From Chloroflexota bacterium (GTDB lineage: Bacteria > Chloroflexota > Anaerolineae > Anaerolineales > DRMV01), in contig DRMV01000008.1 of assembly GCA_011322445.1 (NCBI GenBank), positions 1 to 64,000 of the forward strand: a DNA stretch of 64,000 nt, given 5' to 3'. The stretch's first letter is position 1; each line of letters begins with the position of its first letter. The notes below the pieces were generated by a model, which was not told where the DNA came from, ran no database searches, and worked only from the letters and a program-made list of their open reading frames with translations. A program made the position numbers and the translations under genes. Positions 15,496 to 22,582 of this stretch are shown here, in pieces.

Positions 15496-16437
15496 GTCTT
15501 GTCCAATTAGCGCCAACGGGCTTTTACCTTGTCCCTGCACGGTTTTCCATACCTGTTCGGCGAGCAATGCCTGGGAGTACCGTTCCACCATTTTCAGATC
15601 TTCCCACCGCCCCATGATTTGTAAAACACGGGTCGGAACACCTGCTTGCAATGCCATAACCGCGAAGGTGCGCCGAAAAGCGTGGGGGTGTACGTCTTCT
15701 ACTTGCGCCTGCTTCCCCAGCTTTTGCAAGATAACCCTCAAACCGCGCCGCGTTAGCGCCTTGCCGGGAGTATATCCGCCCACGGCTACGAAAAGATGGT
15801 CTTCTTCTGGTTTGGCTATTTTTGAGCGATGAGCCAGCCATCTTTGCAGGTGCTCGGCACATTCAACGCTACACCACACAGACGCCTTTTTGCGGCCTTT
15901 TCCCAAGACCATAATTTTGCGTGTGCTTTCTTGCCAATCTTCCAGCCGCAACCTGATAAGTTCACTTGCCCGAAGGCCAGTATCTAACAGTACGGCCATG
16001 ATAGCAATATCCCTCGCTCCTTTGGGAGTGGACGGGTCGCATACGGCAAACAGCCGTCTGACTTCCGCTGTAGTCAAAGTGCGCTGGGGCGAGATACCCA
16101 CGTGAGGTACAGGGATTTCCTTGGCAAAATTTTTGTCGATCTCCCCGCGGGCGTACAACCACCGCACCCACGCCCTCAAAGCCTGACCGCTTTGCTTAAT
16201 CGTGCTTGGCTGGTAGTGTTCCCATAAATTGCTCATCCATGCCAAAGCGTTTTCCCGCGTGACGTCGGCCAGGGTGTGCGCCTGCCGTTCGTTTTCCAGC
16301 CAGCGGGCGAAGCGATACAAGTGCCAACCATAGCCACGAATGGTGTCGCGCGACCGGCCAGCGGCACGAAGTTCTTGCAGGAAAGCGTCAATGGACTGTT
16401 GAAATACTTTGGGGGCTTCACCGGGGATATGCAACAT
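15478..16437 (-). CDS. Tyrosine recombinase / integrase (XerC/D-like)
   Basis: 319 residues, intact. A SAM-like core-binding domain (10-105) precedes the catalytic domain, with R156 (TGLRASE), a Lys in the GKGRKK beta-hairpin near 180, H252-x-x-R255 (HAFRRTF), W278 in place of the second His (GRWEDL, a known substitution), and the nucleophile Y287. It cuts and rejoins DNA at attachment sites. Its 5' end is about 60 bases from a tRNA 3' fragment, the usual layout at the end of an integrative element, so it is probably the island's integrase. It has a different N-terminal domain from the two broken recombinases. Confidence 0.92.
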   Translation of the reverse strand: MLHIPGEAPKVFQQSIDAFLQELRAAGRSRDTIRGYGWHLYRFARWLENERQAHTLADVTRENALAWMSNLWEHYQPSTIKQSGQALRAWVRWLYARGEIDKNFAKEIPVPHVGISPQRTLTTAEVRRLFAVCDPSTPKGARDIAIMAVLLDTGLRASELIRLRLEDWQESTRKIMVLGKGRKKASVWCSVECAEHLQRWLAHRSKIAKPEEDHLFVAVGGYTPGKALTRRGLRVILQKLGKQAQVEDVHPHAFRRTFAVMALQAGVPTRVLQIMGRWEDLKMVERYSQALLAEQVWKTVQGQGKSPLALIGQDKQHGK

Positions 16438-16492
16438 CGTTTTACCTCCTGCTCTTGGAATTTCCCCCAGTGTAACAGGATAGGAGGCATCT

Positions 16493-16530
16493 TACGCTAG
16501 GTTGCAGGTTCGAGTCCTGCCCGAGGAGCC
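16493..16530 (+). other. Attachment-site remnant: 3' part of a tRNA gene (best fit tRNA-Asn)
   Basis: The sequence contains a variable-loop-like AGGTT, a perfect T arm (GCAGG-TTCGAGT-CCTGC, 16504-16520), then CCGAGGA + G + CC, which is an acceptor 3' strand with discriminator G. The required 5' strand (TCCTCGG) is absent upstream, so this is not a whole tRNA. The acceptor and discriminator fit tRNA-Asn. The fragment directly abuts the integrase region and marks the right end of the integrated island. Confidence 0.75.
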
Positions 16531-16834
16531 TCAAATAAAAAAGCGGGCTTCGCCCCGCACTGCCAGCAGAGCGCCCACGGCCAAAATCGTGGGCGTTGAT
16601 GTTTTTAACGCCGTCACTTCTCCTCCCCCCCGCCAGCCTCCCAACGCCAAAGCATCCTTCTTTGCCTGTTCGTGACATTCATGCTCAGGCCGCCGTTCCC
16701 CACGGTCGACCTTCAGCTTTTCATAAGCATTTCCTGGGGCTTTTTTCAGCCCCCTGGGCTACACTAAAAACAGCAAGGGAACAGCAATCCTACCGAGAAC
16801 ACTTCGGGGTTCTCCCCGGAAAGGAGAAAAAGCC
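16531..16834. other. Intergenic region right of the island end
   Basis: No gene seen. It contains a GCGGG/CCCGC hairpin (16543-16558) whose T-run is on the minus strand, an 8-bp CGCCCACG hairpin with a T-run on the plus strand (16572-16606), and a leader with AAAGGAG before the next gene. Confidence 0.5.
16572..16606 (+). terminator. Rho-independent terminator after tRNA fragment
   Basis: CGCCCACG (16572-16579) pairs with CGTGGGCG (16588-16595), followed by TTGATGTTTTT. It was probably the native terminator of the tRNA gene before or after integration. Confidence 0.55.
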
Positions 16835-17512
16835 ATGTTGACCGGATGGTTTGACCTGCACAACAACGGCACCCCTGCCCCGCCTCCAGGAAATCCGCCT
16901 CCTCCACCGCCCCCTGGTGGTGGAACGCCTCCTCCACCGCCCCCTGGTGGTGGCACACCTCCACCTCCGCCGCCCGGGAACACGCCGCCTCCGCCGCCGC
17001 CTGCTGGTGGCGGAACGCCCCCTCCGCCGCCACCTGGTGGTGGCACACCTCCACCTCCGCCGCCCGGGAACACGCCGCCTCCGCCGCCGCCTGCTGGTGG
17101 GCCGCCTGCCCCCCCGCCGCCTGGTGGTGGCGCACCTCCGCCCCCGCCGCCCGGAAACACACCGCCGCCTCCCCCGCCACCTGCTGGCGGACCGCCTGCC
17201 CCCCCACCGCCGCCCGGCCCGCCGCGCGACCCACAGGCAGAAGCCTTCCGCGCCGGCTTTGAGCTGGATAGCGCCTACCGGGACCTCCGCCGTGGCGCGC
17301 TGATGGTGCAACAAATGGAAACACAAAACCCCCACGCCCCGGAAATCACCGACGCCCGCCAAGTGTTTGAAATTGCCTCGCGACTCTACCAAACGGCCTT
17401 CCAGGCCCGCCAAGCCGGCCAAAACCTGAAAGCCGCCGAGTATTCAGTCGCTGTCAAAGATCTGATGCGAGCCATCGACAAATTCTACAATGTGATGTTC
17501 GCATCGTGGTAA
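16835..17512 (+). CDS. Polyproline/glycine-rich protein with helical C-terminal domain
   Basis: 225 residues with AAAGGAG upstream. Residues 13-130 are runs of 5-7 prolines separated by GGGT, GNT or AGG, much like formin FH1 segments; the underlying DNA is a diverged tandem repeat (about 90 bp period near 16920-17100). Residues 131-225 are a soluble helical domain (AFRAGFELDSAYRDL, ending DKFYNVMFASW). No signal peptide or membrane segment. A rigid polyproline spacer joined to a small helical domain suggests a protein-interaction role; function unknown. The same reading frame is kept throughout despite the repeat. Confidence 0.75.
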   Translation: MLTGWFDLHNNGTPAPPPGNPPPPPPPGGGTPPPPPPGGGTPPPPPPGNTPPPPPPAGGGTPPPPPPGGGTPPPPPPGNTPPPPPPAGGPPAPPPPGGGAPPPPPPGNTPPPPPPPAGGPPAPPPPPGPPRDPQAEAFRAGFELDSAYRDLRRGALMVQQMETQNPHAPEITDARQVFEIASRLYQTAFQARQAGQNLKAAEYSVAVKDLMRAIDKFYNVMFASW

Positions 17513-17518
17513 AGCCCA

Positions 17519-17543
17519 GGGCGGGGAGAAATCCCCGCCCTTT
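17519..17543 (+). terminator. Terminator after polyproline gene
   Basis: GGGCGGGGA / TCCCCGCCC stem with a GAAA loop, followed by TTTCT, directly after the stop codon. Confidence 0.75.
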
Positions 17544-17561
17544 CTAATGACGAGGAAAACC

Positions 17562-18725
17562 ATGTTGGGAAGCACTGCCATGTCTCTTATCCGTAAAAAC
17601 GGTTCGCTGCATACCTTCCACTGCCAAACCATCAAAATGCTCAAACGGCATGCCGAACTGGTTGCTCTAATCATCTTGCTCATACCTCTACTGGCCTATC
17701 AACGCGCTTACCTGCAGCACCCCAGCGCCTTACTGGCACTGGTCGATTGGGAAACCATCGCCACGCTGGCAGGCATCATCCTTGCCACCACCGCCGTCCG
17801 GCAAAGCCGCCTTTTTGGCAGGCTGGCAGCAGGCATTCTCTCCCACATCCGCTCTGAGCGCGCGTTGGCCCTCGTTCTGACCAGCCTGACGGCAGGCATG
17901 GCAACCTTCCTGACAAACGATATCGCCTTGCTCATCATCGTACCGCTCACACTCAGCCTGCAAGACTTTCTGGAAGAAGACATCACCAAAATCGTGATCT
18001 TCGAGGCCTTAGCAGCCAATGTGGGCTCCGCGCTCACCCCTATCGGCAACCCGCAAAACCTTTTCTTATGGCACCAGTGGGGGCTGCACTTCACGCAGTT
18101 TGTCGGTGAAATGGCTGCACCAGTAGGGCTCATGATGGCGCTCTTGATCGCGCTGATGTGGTTTTCCTTCCGTAAACGCAGCCTTACCCTCAAAGTGCGA
18201 GAAAACTGCCACTTCCAACCGCGCCTGGCTGCGCTTTCGCTGACCGCGCTCGGCGTGTATATCGTGCTGGCGGAATTCCGGCTCAGCATCTACGCTTTCC
18301 TGCCTTTGCTGGCTTTCTTCCTCATTGCCGACCGCGAGGCTGTCCGCCAGGCCGATTGGGCACTCGTGGGGCTGTTCATTTTGATGTTCGTCGATTTCCA
18401 CCTCCTGGCCGCCGTGCCGCTGGTCGCACGGACACTGAGCGCACTCCAGGGCGATGGTGCAGGCACGGTGTTTCTCGGCTCGATTCTGACTTCCCAGGTC
18501 ATCAGCAACGTACCTGCTGCCATCCTGGTTTCCCAGTTCTCGCACGCATGGCGGGCCATCGCTTACGGCGTCAACCTCGGCGGGAACGGGCTGTTCATCG
18601 GCTCGCTCGCCAACCTGATTGCGCTCAAAATGGTCAACAACCGGCGAATATGGCGCGACTTCCACCTCTACTCCCTGCCTTACCTGGCCGTCACCGCCAC
18701 GCTGGTATACTTCATATTGTTATGA
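17562..18725 (+). CDS. ArsB/NhaD-like anion or Na+/H+ permease
   Basis: 387 residues, with the start chosen at ATG 17562 because of the AGGAA box seven bases upstream; other in-frame ATGs at 17547 and 17580 are possible. About ten hydrophobic segments. Two signature hairpins of the ion transporter superfamily are present: NVGSALTPIGNPQNL in the first half and SQVISNVPAAILVSQF in the second, as in ArsB, NhaD and citrate/sulfate carriers. The substrate cannot be told from the sequence. It lies about 55 bases upstream of a two-component pair and may be co-expressed with it. Length is slightly below typical ArsB (about 420). Confidence 0.8.
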   Translation: MLGSTAMSLIRKNGSLHTFHCQTIKMLKRHAELVALIILLIPLLAYQRAYLQHPSALLALVDWETIATLAGIILATTAVRQSRLFGRLAAGILSHIRSERALALVLTSLTAGMATFLTNDIALLIIVPLTLSLQDFLEEDITKIVIFEALAANVGSALTPIGNPQNLFLWHQWGLHFTQFVGEMAAPVGLMMALLIALMWFSFRKRSLTLKVRENCHFQPRLAALSLTALGVYIVLAEFRLSIYAFLPLLAFFLIADREAVRQADWALVGLFILMFVDFHLLAAVPLVARTLSALQGDGAGTVFLGSILTSQVISNVPAAILVSQFSHAWRAIAYGVNLGGNGLFIGSLANLIALKMVNNRRIWRDFHLYSLPYLAVTATLVYFILL

Positions 18726-18781
18726 GAAAATCATAAGAGAACCCGCCAACCACCGCAGGCCACAGTCAGAAGGAGCACCGG

Positions 18782-19492
18782 ATGAGCGACGAAAAAATTC
18801 GCATTTTGGTGATAGAAGACGAACCAACGATTACCGAATTTCTGCGGGTAGGCTTCGGCTACGAAGGTTACGAGGTCGCCATTGCCGAAGACGGCCGCAC
18901 AGGCCTGCAAATGGCCGAACAAGGGGATTACGGCGTTATCATTCTCGACATCATGCTCCCCGATATGGATGGTTTCACCGTGTGCCGCAAACTGCGCGCG
19001 CGCGGCAACAACACGCCCATCATCATGCTCACGGCGCTTACCGAACTTTCTGACCGTGTCACCGGCCTCGATAGCGGGGCCGACGACTACGTCACCAAAC
19101 CGTTCATGTTCGAGGAATTGCTGGCACGTGTGCGGGTGCAGTTGCGTCACCGGGGGAAACTTCCCACCCAAACCGAACTACGGGCAGGCGACCTGGTACT
19201 CAACCCCGACACGCACGAAGTCTTCAAAGGGAAAAAACCGCTTCACCTCACCCCCACCGAGTTCAAAATGCTGCATTTGCTGATGAGCCACCCCCGGCGG
19301 GTGTTTTCCAAGGAAACTCTGCTCAACCGCGTTTGGGGTTATGATTACGTGGGTGACACCAACATCGTCGAAGTCCACATCAGCCACCTGCGCGACAAAA
19401 TCGGCGACAAGCCGCCCCGCCTCATCCAAACGGTGTATGGTGTCGGCTACGCCTTCCACCCCGAGGAAGCCAGTGATGCGCCTGTTGAATAA
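18782..19492 (+). CDS. OmpR/PhoB-family response regulator
   Basis: 236 residues with AAGGAGC upstream. Receiver domain 6-120 with acidic pair E12/D13, phospho-acceptor D56, T84 and K106. C-terminal winged-helix DNA-binding domain (about 135-230) with the family pattern LTPTEFKML ... RVFSKETLL ... VEVHISHLRDKIG ... TVYGVGYAF. It is phosphorylated by the kinase encoded next, with which it overlaps by 17 bases, and acts as a transcription factor. Targets are unknown; the permease just upstream is a candidate. Confidence 0.95.
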   Translation: MSDEKIRILVIEDEPTITEFLRVGFGYEGYEVAIAEDGRTGLQMAEQGDYGVIILDIMLPDMDGFTVCRKLRARGNNTPIIMLTALTELSDRVTGLDSGADDYVTKPFMFEELLARVRVQLRHRGKLPTQTELRAGDLVLNPDTHEVFKGKKPLHLTPTEFKMLHLLMSHPRRVFSKETLLNRVWGYDYVGDTNIVEVHISHLRDKIGDKPPRLIQTVYGVGYAFHPEEASDAPVE

Positions 19493-20843
19493 GACGCCGC
19501 TCAAACTCAGGCTAACCCTGCTTTATGTCGGCCTTTTTTCTGCCCTTTTTGCCGCCTTGTGGCTGGGGTTATATACCGAAACCCAACACACGCTACTGGC
19601 CGAAACCACGGCCAACCTGCGCGCACAAACCCGCGCCGCCCTGCAAAACTGGGAAACCTCGCCGCCGCGCCCTCTCGCTGCGCTTACCCAATCCCTTGCC
19701 GAGCGCGGTCTGGCCGCTGCAGTGGTAGACGCTTCCGGGGCAGTCCTGGCGAGCGCCGGCACACCTTCTAATTTCGCGCAAGCCGTAACAACCGCCTGCG
19801 CAGCCCCACCGCTCACTTCTCCCTGCACGCTTACTGTGGGGAACGAACGCTACATCGTCGTGGCACAACCGTTGAAAACTGCCGGAATGGCGGTGCTGCT
19901 CACAGGGCGCTCGCTTCAATCCCTCGACCGCGTGCTGGCACGGCAGCGCCTCGGCCTGGTTGTGGGGTTGGCAATCCTGATCACGTTAGGAACGGCGTTG
20001 GGGCTGTGGCTTGCTGGGTCTATGCTCAAACCGCTGGACGAAATGACTACAACCTGCAACCGCATCGCCGCCGGCGATTTGAGCCATCGCGTCAATCTTC
20101 CCCATCGAAGCGATGAAATTGGGCGGCTGGCCGAAGCCATCGACCGCATGGCAGCACGCGTGGAAGCCACTTTGGCTTCCCAACAGCGCTTCATCGCCAG
20201 TGCAGCGCACGAACTCCGCACGCCCCTGGCAGCCCTCCAGGGGTCGTTAGATGTGCTTCTGCGCGGCGCGTTAGACGAACCACCCACCGCGCGGCGCCTC
20301 ACGCAAAGCATGTATCGCGAAGTCACGCGCCTGTTCCGGCTCTGCGACCAATTGCTCGGGCTTTCGCGCGCCCATGCCGCCGAGGCCATTCACACCCAAC
20401 CGGTCGAGATCCACACCTTCCTGCGCGAATTTGCCACACAAGCAAGTTTCCTGGCACAAGAGCGGGAACTCACGCTGCAAGAAGGCGAACCGCTTACCAT
20501 CGAAGCCGACCCCGACGCCCTCAAGCGCATGCTCTTTAATTTAGTGGATAACGCCGTGCAGCACACCTTCGAAGGGGGCAAAATCACCATCGGGTGGGAA
20601 CAAGCGGGCAATGGCGTAAAAATCTTCGTCGCCGACAACGGGGAAGGTATCGCCCCTCAAGATTTGCCGCACATTTTCGAGCCTTTTTACCGGGGTGACC
20701 GTTCACGCTCGCGACGGCGTGGCGGCACAGGCTTAGGGCTTGCCATGGTCAAAGCGCTCGTCGAAGCCCACGGCGGCAAAATTACAGCCGCCAGCACCCC
20801 CGGCCAGGGAGCAAGGTTCACCATCTGGCTCCCCAAAGGTTAA
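19476..20843 (+). CDS. Sensor histidine kinase partner of the PhoB-type regulator
   Basis: 455 residues from ATG 19476 (GAGGAAG six bases upstream), overlapping the regulator gene. TM1 at about 12-33, an extracytoplasmic loop of about 120 residues with four Cys (CAAPPLTSPC and others), TM2 near 165-185, HAMP, dimerisation H box SAAHELRTPL with H245, then the N (NLVDNAVQHT), G1 (DNGEGI) and G2 (GTGLGLAMVKA) boxes of the ATPase domain. A complete classical kinase of EnvZ/PhoR type. The ligand is unknown. Confidence 0.95.
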   Translation: MRLLNKTPLKLRLTLLYVGLFSALFAALWLGLYTETQHTLLAETTANLRAQTRAALQNWETSPPRPLAALTQSLAERGLAAAVVDASGAVLASAGTPSNFAQAVTTACAAPPLTSPCTLTVGNERYIVVAQPLKTAGMAVLLTGRSLQSLDRVLARQRLGLVVGLAILITLGTALGLWLAGSMLKPLDEMTTTCNRIAAGDLSHRVNLPHRSDEIGRLAEAIDRMAARVEATLASQQRFIASAAHELRTPLAALQGSLDVLLRGALDEPPTARRLTQSMYREVTRLFRLCDQLLGLSRAHAAEAIHTQPVEIHTFLREFATQASFLAQERELTLQEGEPLTIEADPDALKRMLFNLVDNAVQHTFEGGKITIGWEQAGNGVKIFVADNGEGIAPQDLPHIFEPFYRGDRSRSRRRGGTGLGLAMVKALVEAHGGKITAASTPGQGARFTIWLPKG

Positions 20844-20934
20844 TGCAGCCCCAACATACAACCCAACGACCGCTGCGCTTTCCCCCACACAACCGAGCCA
20901 GCCAACCCAAAGCCGCGGCAAGAGGCCCTAAAAC

Positions 20935-21140
20935 AAAAAGCCGCCCTCATCAGGCGGCAAAGAAACACCCCACCGTGCCGTGTGCTGCCCAGTTTTGCTC
21001 CTGCATACGCAGGTGGGGGCCGCCCCGGACGGTTCCGCCTTGGCCGAAGCCTATCGCGTCGCCGCCCACGAGATTGGCCCCTTAAAGAAAGGTGTTGGGG
21101 CAAAACCGGTCACTGCGGCATCACGTACACGGCAGGGCTG
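20935..21140 (-). ncRNA. ssrS: Candidate 6S-like RNA with promoter and terminator
   Basis: A gene-free region on the minus strand starts after a TATAAG -10 (21151-21146) and ends in a strong terminator (GCCGCC / GGCGGC at 20940-20958, then TTTTTGTTTT). The roughly 200-base RNA would fold as one long hairpin: closing stem TGCCGTGT with ACACGGCA, a large asymmetric internal bubble, then GTTTTGC with GCAAAAC, then an internal stem-loop (GGGGCC region). A closed stem, large bubble and long arm is the 6S RNA plan that mimics an open promoter and binds RNA polymerase. The identification rests on length, isolation and architecture only. Confidence 0.5.
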
Positions 21141-21218
21141 TTCTTCTTATACCACGATTTTTAGCCGTTGGGTAGGGGGATTTCCGCCCCCTTCTCATTT
21201 TTCTCCTGTCAGCAACCG

Positions 21219-21551
21219 CTACCGGCCTTCCCAAAACCCTTCAGCGAAGAAATGCTCCAGCGAAAGGTGATAGTGCCGTTGCAACAAGGCCTCATCCAGG
21301 TCGTGCAACGCCAGCCATTGCTGTAATGCCCGCACTTTTTCGGCATGCGTGAGCGACCGTCCGGGCGTCACCCCATCATCTCCACGCCCATAACCACAAA
21401 TCGGACACCGTTCCACCGGCAAGGGATAAGTGTGCGGCGAAGGCGAGAGCACTTCCATCAACCGGAAGCCACAATGCGGGCAAACCTCATAAGTCTTCGG
21501 CGCTTCTTTCACCCGCAGACGGTTGCGAGCCGGAGCGATTTGCAAGAGCAT
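21219..21551 (-). CDS. Small zinc-ribbon protein
   Basis: 110 residues from the ATG preceded by TGAGG at six bases; an ATG four codons earlier (21563) is an alternative. Two knuckles, CPHCG and CPICG about 25 residues apart, form a zinc ribbon. The C-terminal half is helical (THAEKVRALQQWLALHDLDEALLQRHYHL). No known family recognised. It stands alone on the minus strand between the putative 6S RNA and the signalling locus. Function unknown; nucleic-acid or protein binding is plausible. Confidence 0.65.
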   Translation of the reverse strand: MLLQIAPARNRLRVKEAPKTYEVCPHCGFRLMEVLSPSPHTYPLPVERCPICGYGRGDDGVTPGRSLTHAEKVRALQQWLALHDLDEALLQRHYHLSLEHFFAEGFWEGR

Positions 21552-21692
21552 CTCGAACCTCATTCCAGGAGATAATACCTCAAAAGTACATGTAAATTAT
21601 AAGCGTCTTGGACCTGGCGCCACATAACGCTTTCATTACAGTTTTTAGCCTCCCGGCAACGTTTCTGTCACGTTAATAGGGGAACTTTTTGA

Positions 21693-21698
21693 TACAAT
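21693..21698 (+). promoter_or_regulatory. Possible -10 of the signalling operon
   Basis: TACAAT in the sequence TTTTTGATACAATAGTATTATGG, 30 bases before the first receiver gene. A convincing -35 at 17 bp is not seen. Confidence 0.3.
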
Positions 21699-21727
21699 AG
21701 TATTATGGACAACTATCGGAGGGTCAC

Positions 21728-22102
21728 ATGGCATTAATCTTGTATGTAGAAGACGACTTCGCCAATCGCATTCTGATTCAGCGAATTTTGACTGCCGAAG
21801 GGCACCGCGTGGTCGAAGCCGGCAACGCTGAAGAAGCGTTGGCAGCCCTGGAAAACCAACGCCCCGACTTGATCCTCATGGATATCAACATGCCCGAAGT
21901 CGATGGCTTCACCCTGACCAAACGCATCAAAAGCAACCCCGCGTGGAAAGATATTCCGGTTGTTGCCCTCACAGCCAACGTGATGAAAGGCGACCGGGAA
22001 CGGGTGCTTCAGGCGGGCTGTGATGGGTACATCCAAAAGCCCATCGACGTCGACGCCCTGCCGCGCCAGATTGCCAGTTTTCTCCCCACCCAACCCTCAT
22101 AA
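21728..22102 (+). CDS. Single-domain receiver (CheY/DivK-like)
   Basis: 124 residues with a GGAGG box. A full receiver fold with D9/D10, phospho-acceptor D52 (LMDINMPE), T82 and K104 (QKPID), and no output domain. It resembles DivK/CheY-type regulators that act by protein contact. It is the first gene of a packed signalling locus and is followed after 11 bases by a second stand-alone receiver. Likely phospho-partner: the hybrid kinase at the end of the locus. Confidence 0.92.
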   Translation: MALILYVEDDFANRILIQRILTAEGHRVVEAGNAEEALAALENQRPDLILMDINMPEVDGFTLTKRIKSNPAWKDIPVVALTANVMKGDRERVLQAGCDGYIQKPIDVDALPRQIASFLPTQPS

Positions 22103-22113
22103 GGGGGGAAAGC

Positions 22114-22569
22114 ATGACCACCAACCAAGACACTACCCCCATCTCTGAAATTCAAAACCGCCGCTTGCCGGAAAACCCGGAAGAGGCCATTGTGCTCGTG
22201 GTCGAAGACAACGTTGCCAACTTCGTACTCATTGCCCGCATGTTGGGGTATATGGGCATCCATTGCGAATGGAAAACCAGCGGCTACGAAGTGGTGGAAT
22301 ACGCCGACACCTTGCCGCGCGTAGACTTGATTTTGATGGACATCCGCCTGCCTTACGAAGATGGCTACAGCGCGCTGCGCAAAATTCGCTCTTCCCCCAC
22401 ACTGAAAGATACCCTCGTCGTTGCTGTCACAGCAGAAGCCAGCCGGGAACAGATCAACAAAGCCAAAGCCGCCGGCTTCGACGGCTTCATTGGCAAACCC
22501 CTCGACCCAGACCGCTTCCCCGACCAGATTCGCCGCATTTTGAACGGCGAGCCCGTGTGGGAACTTTGA
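22114..22569 (+). CDS. Single-domain receiver with N-terminal extension
   Basis: 151 residues with a GGGGGAA box. After about 24 unstructured residues the receiver has E31/D32, phospho-acceptor D76 (LMDIRLP), T106 and K128 (GKPLD). No output domain. Thirteen bases separate it from the next sensor gene, so the genes are probably one operon. With the preceding receiver it gives the locus two diffusible phospho-acceptors. Confidence 0.92.
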   Translation: MTTNQDTTPISEIQNRRLPENPEEAIVLVVEDNVANFVLIARMLGYMGIHCEWKTSGYEVVEYADTLPRVDLILMDIRLPYEDGYSALRKIRSSPTLKDTLVVAVTAEASREQINKAKAAGFDGFIGKPLDPDRFPDQIRRILNGEPVWEL

Positions 22570-22582
22570 TGCGGAGACCCCA

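Noticed and set aside
16440-16530. Complete tRNA gene
   Set aside because: T arm and acceptor 3' strand are present, but no D arm, and no TCCTCGG 5' acceptor strand lies upstream.
16835-17422. Long overlapping frames on both strands through the polyproline region
   Set aside because: They are products of the GC-rich repeat; only the plus frame with an AAAGGAG site and a non-repetitive helical domain makes sense.
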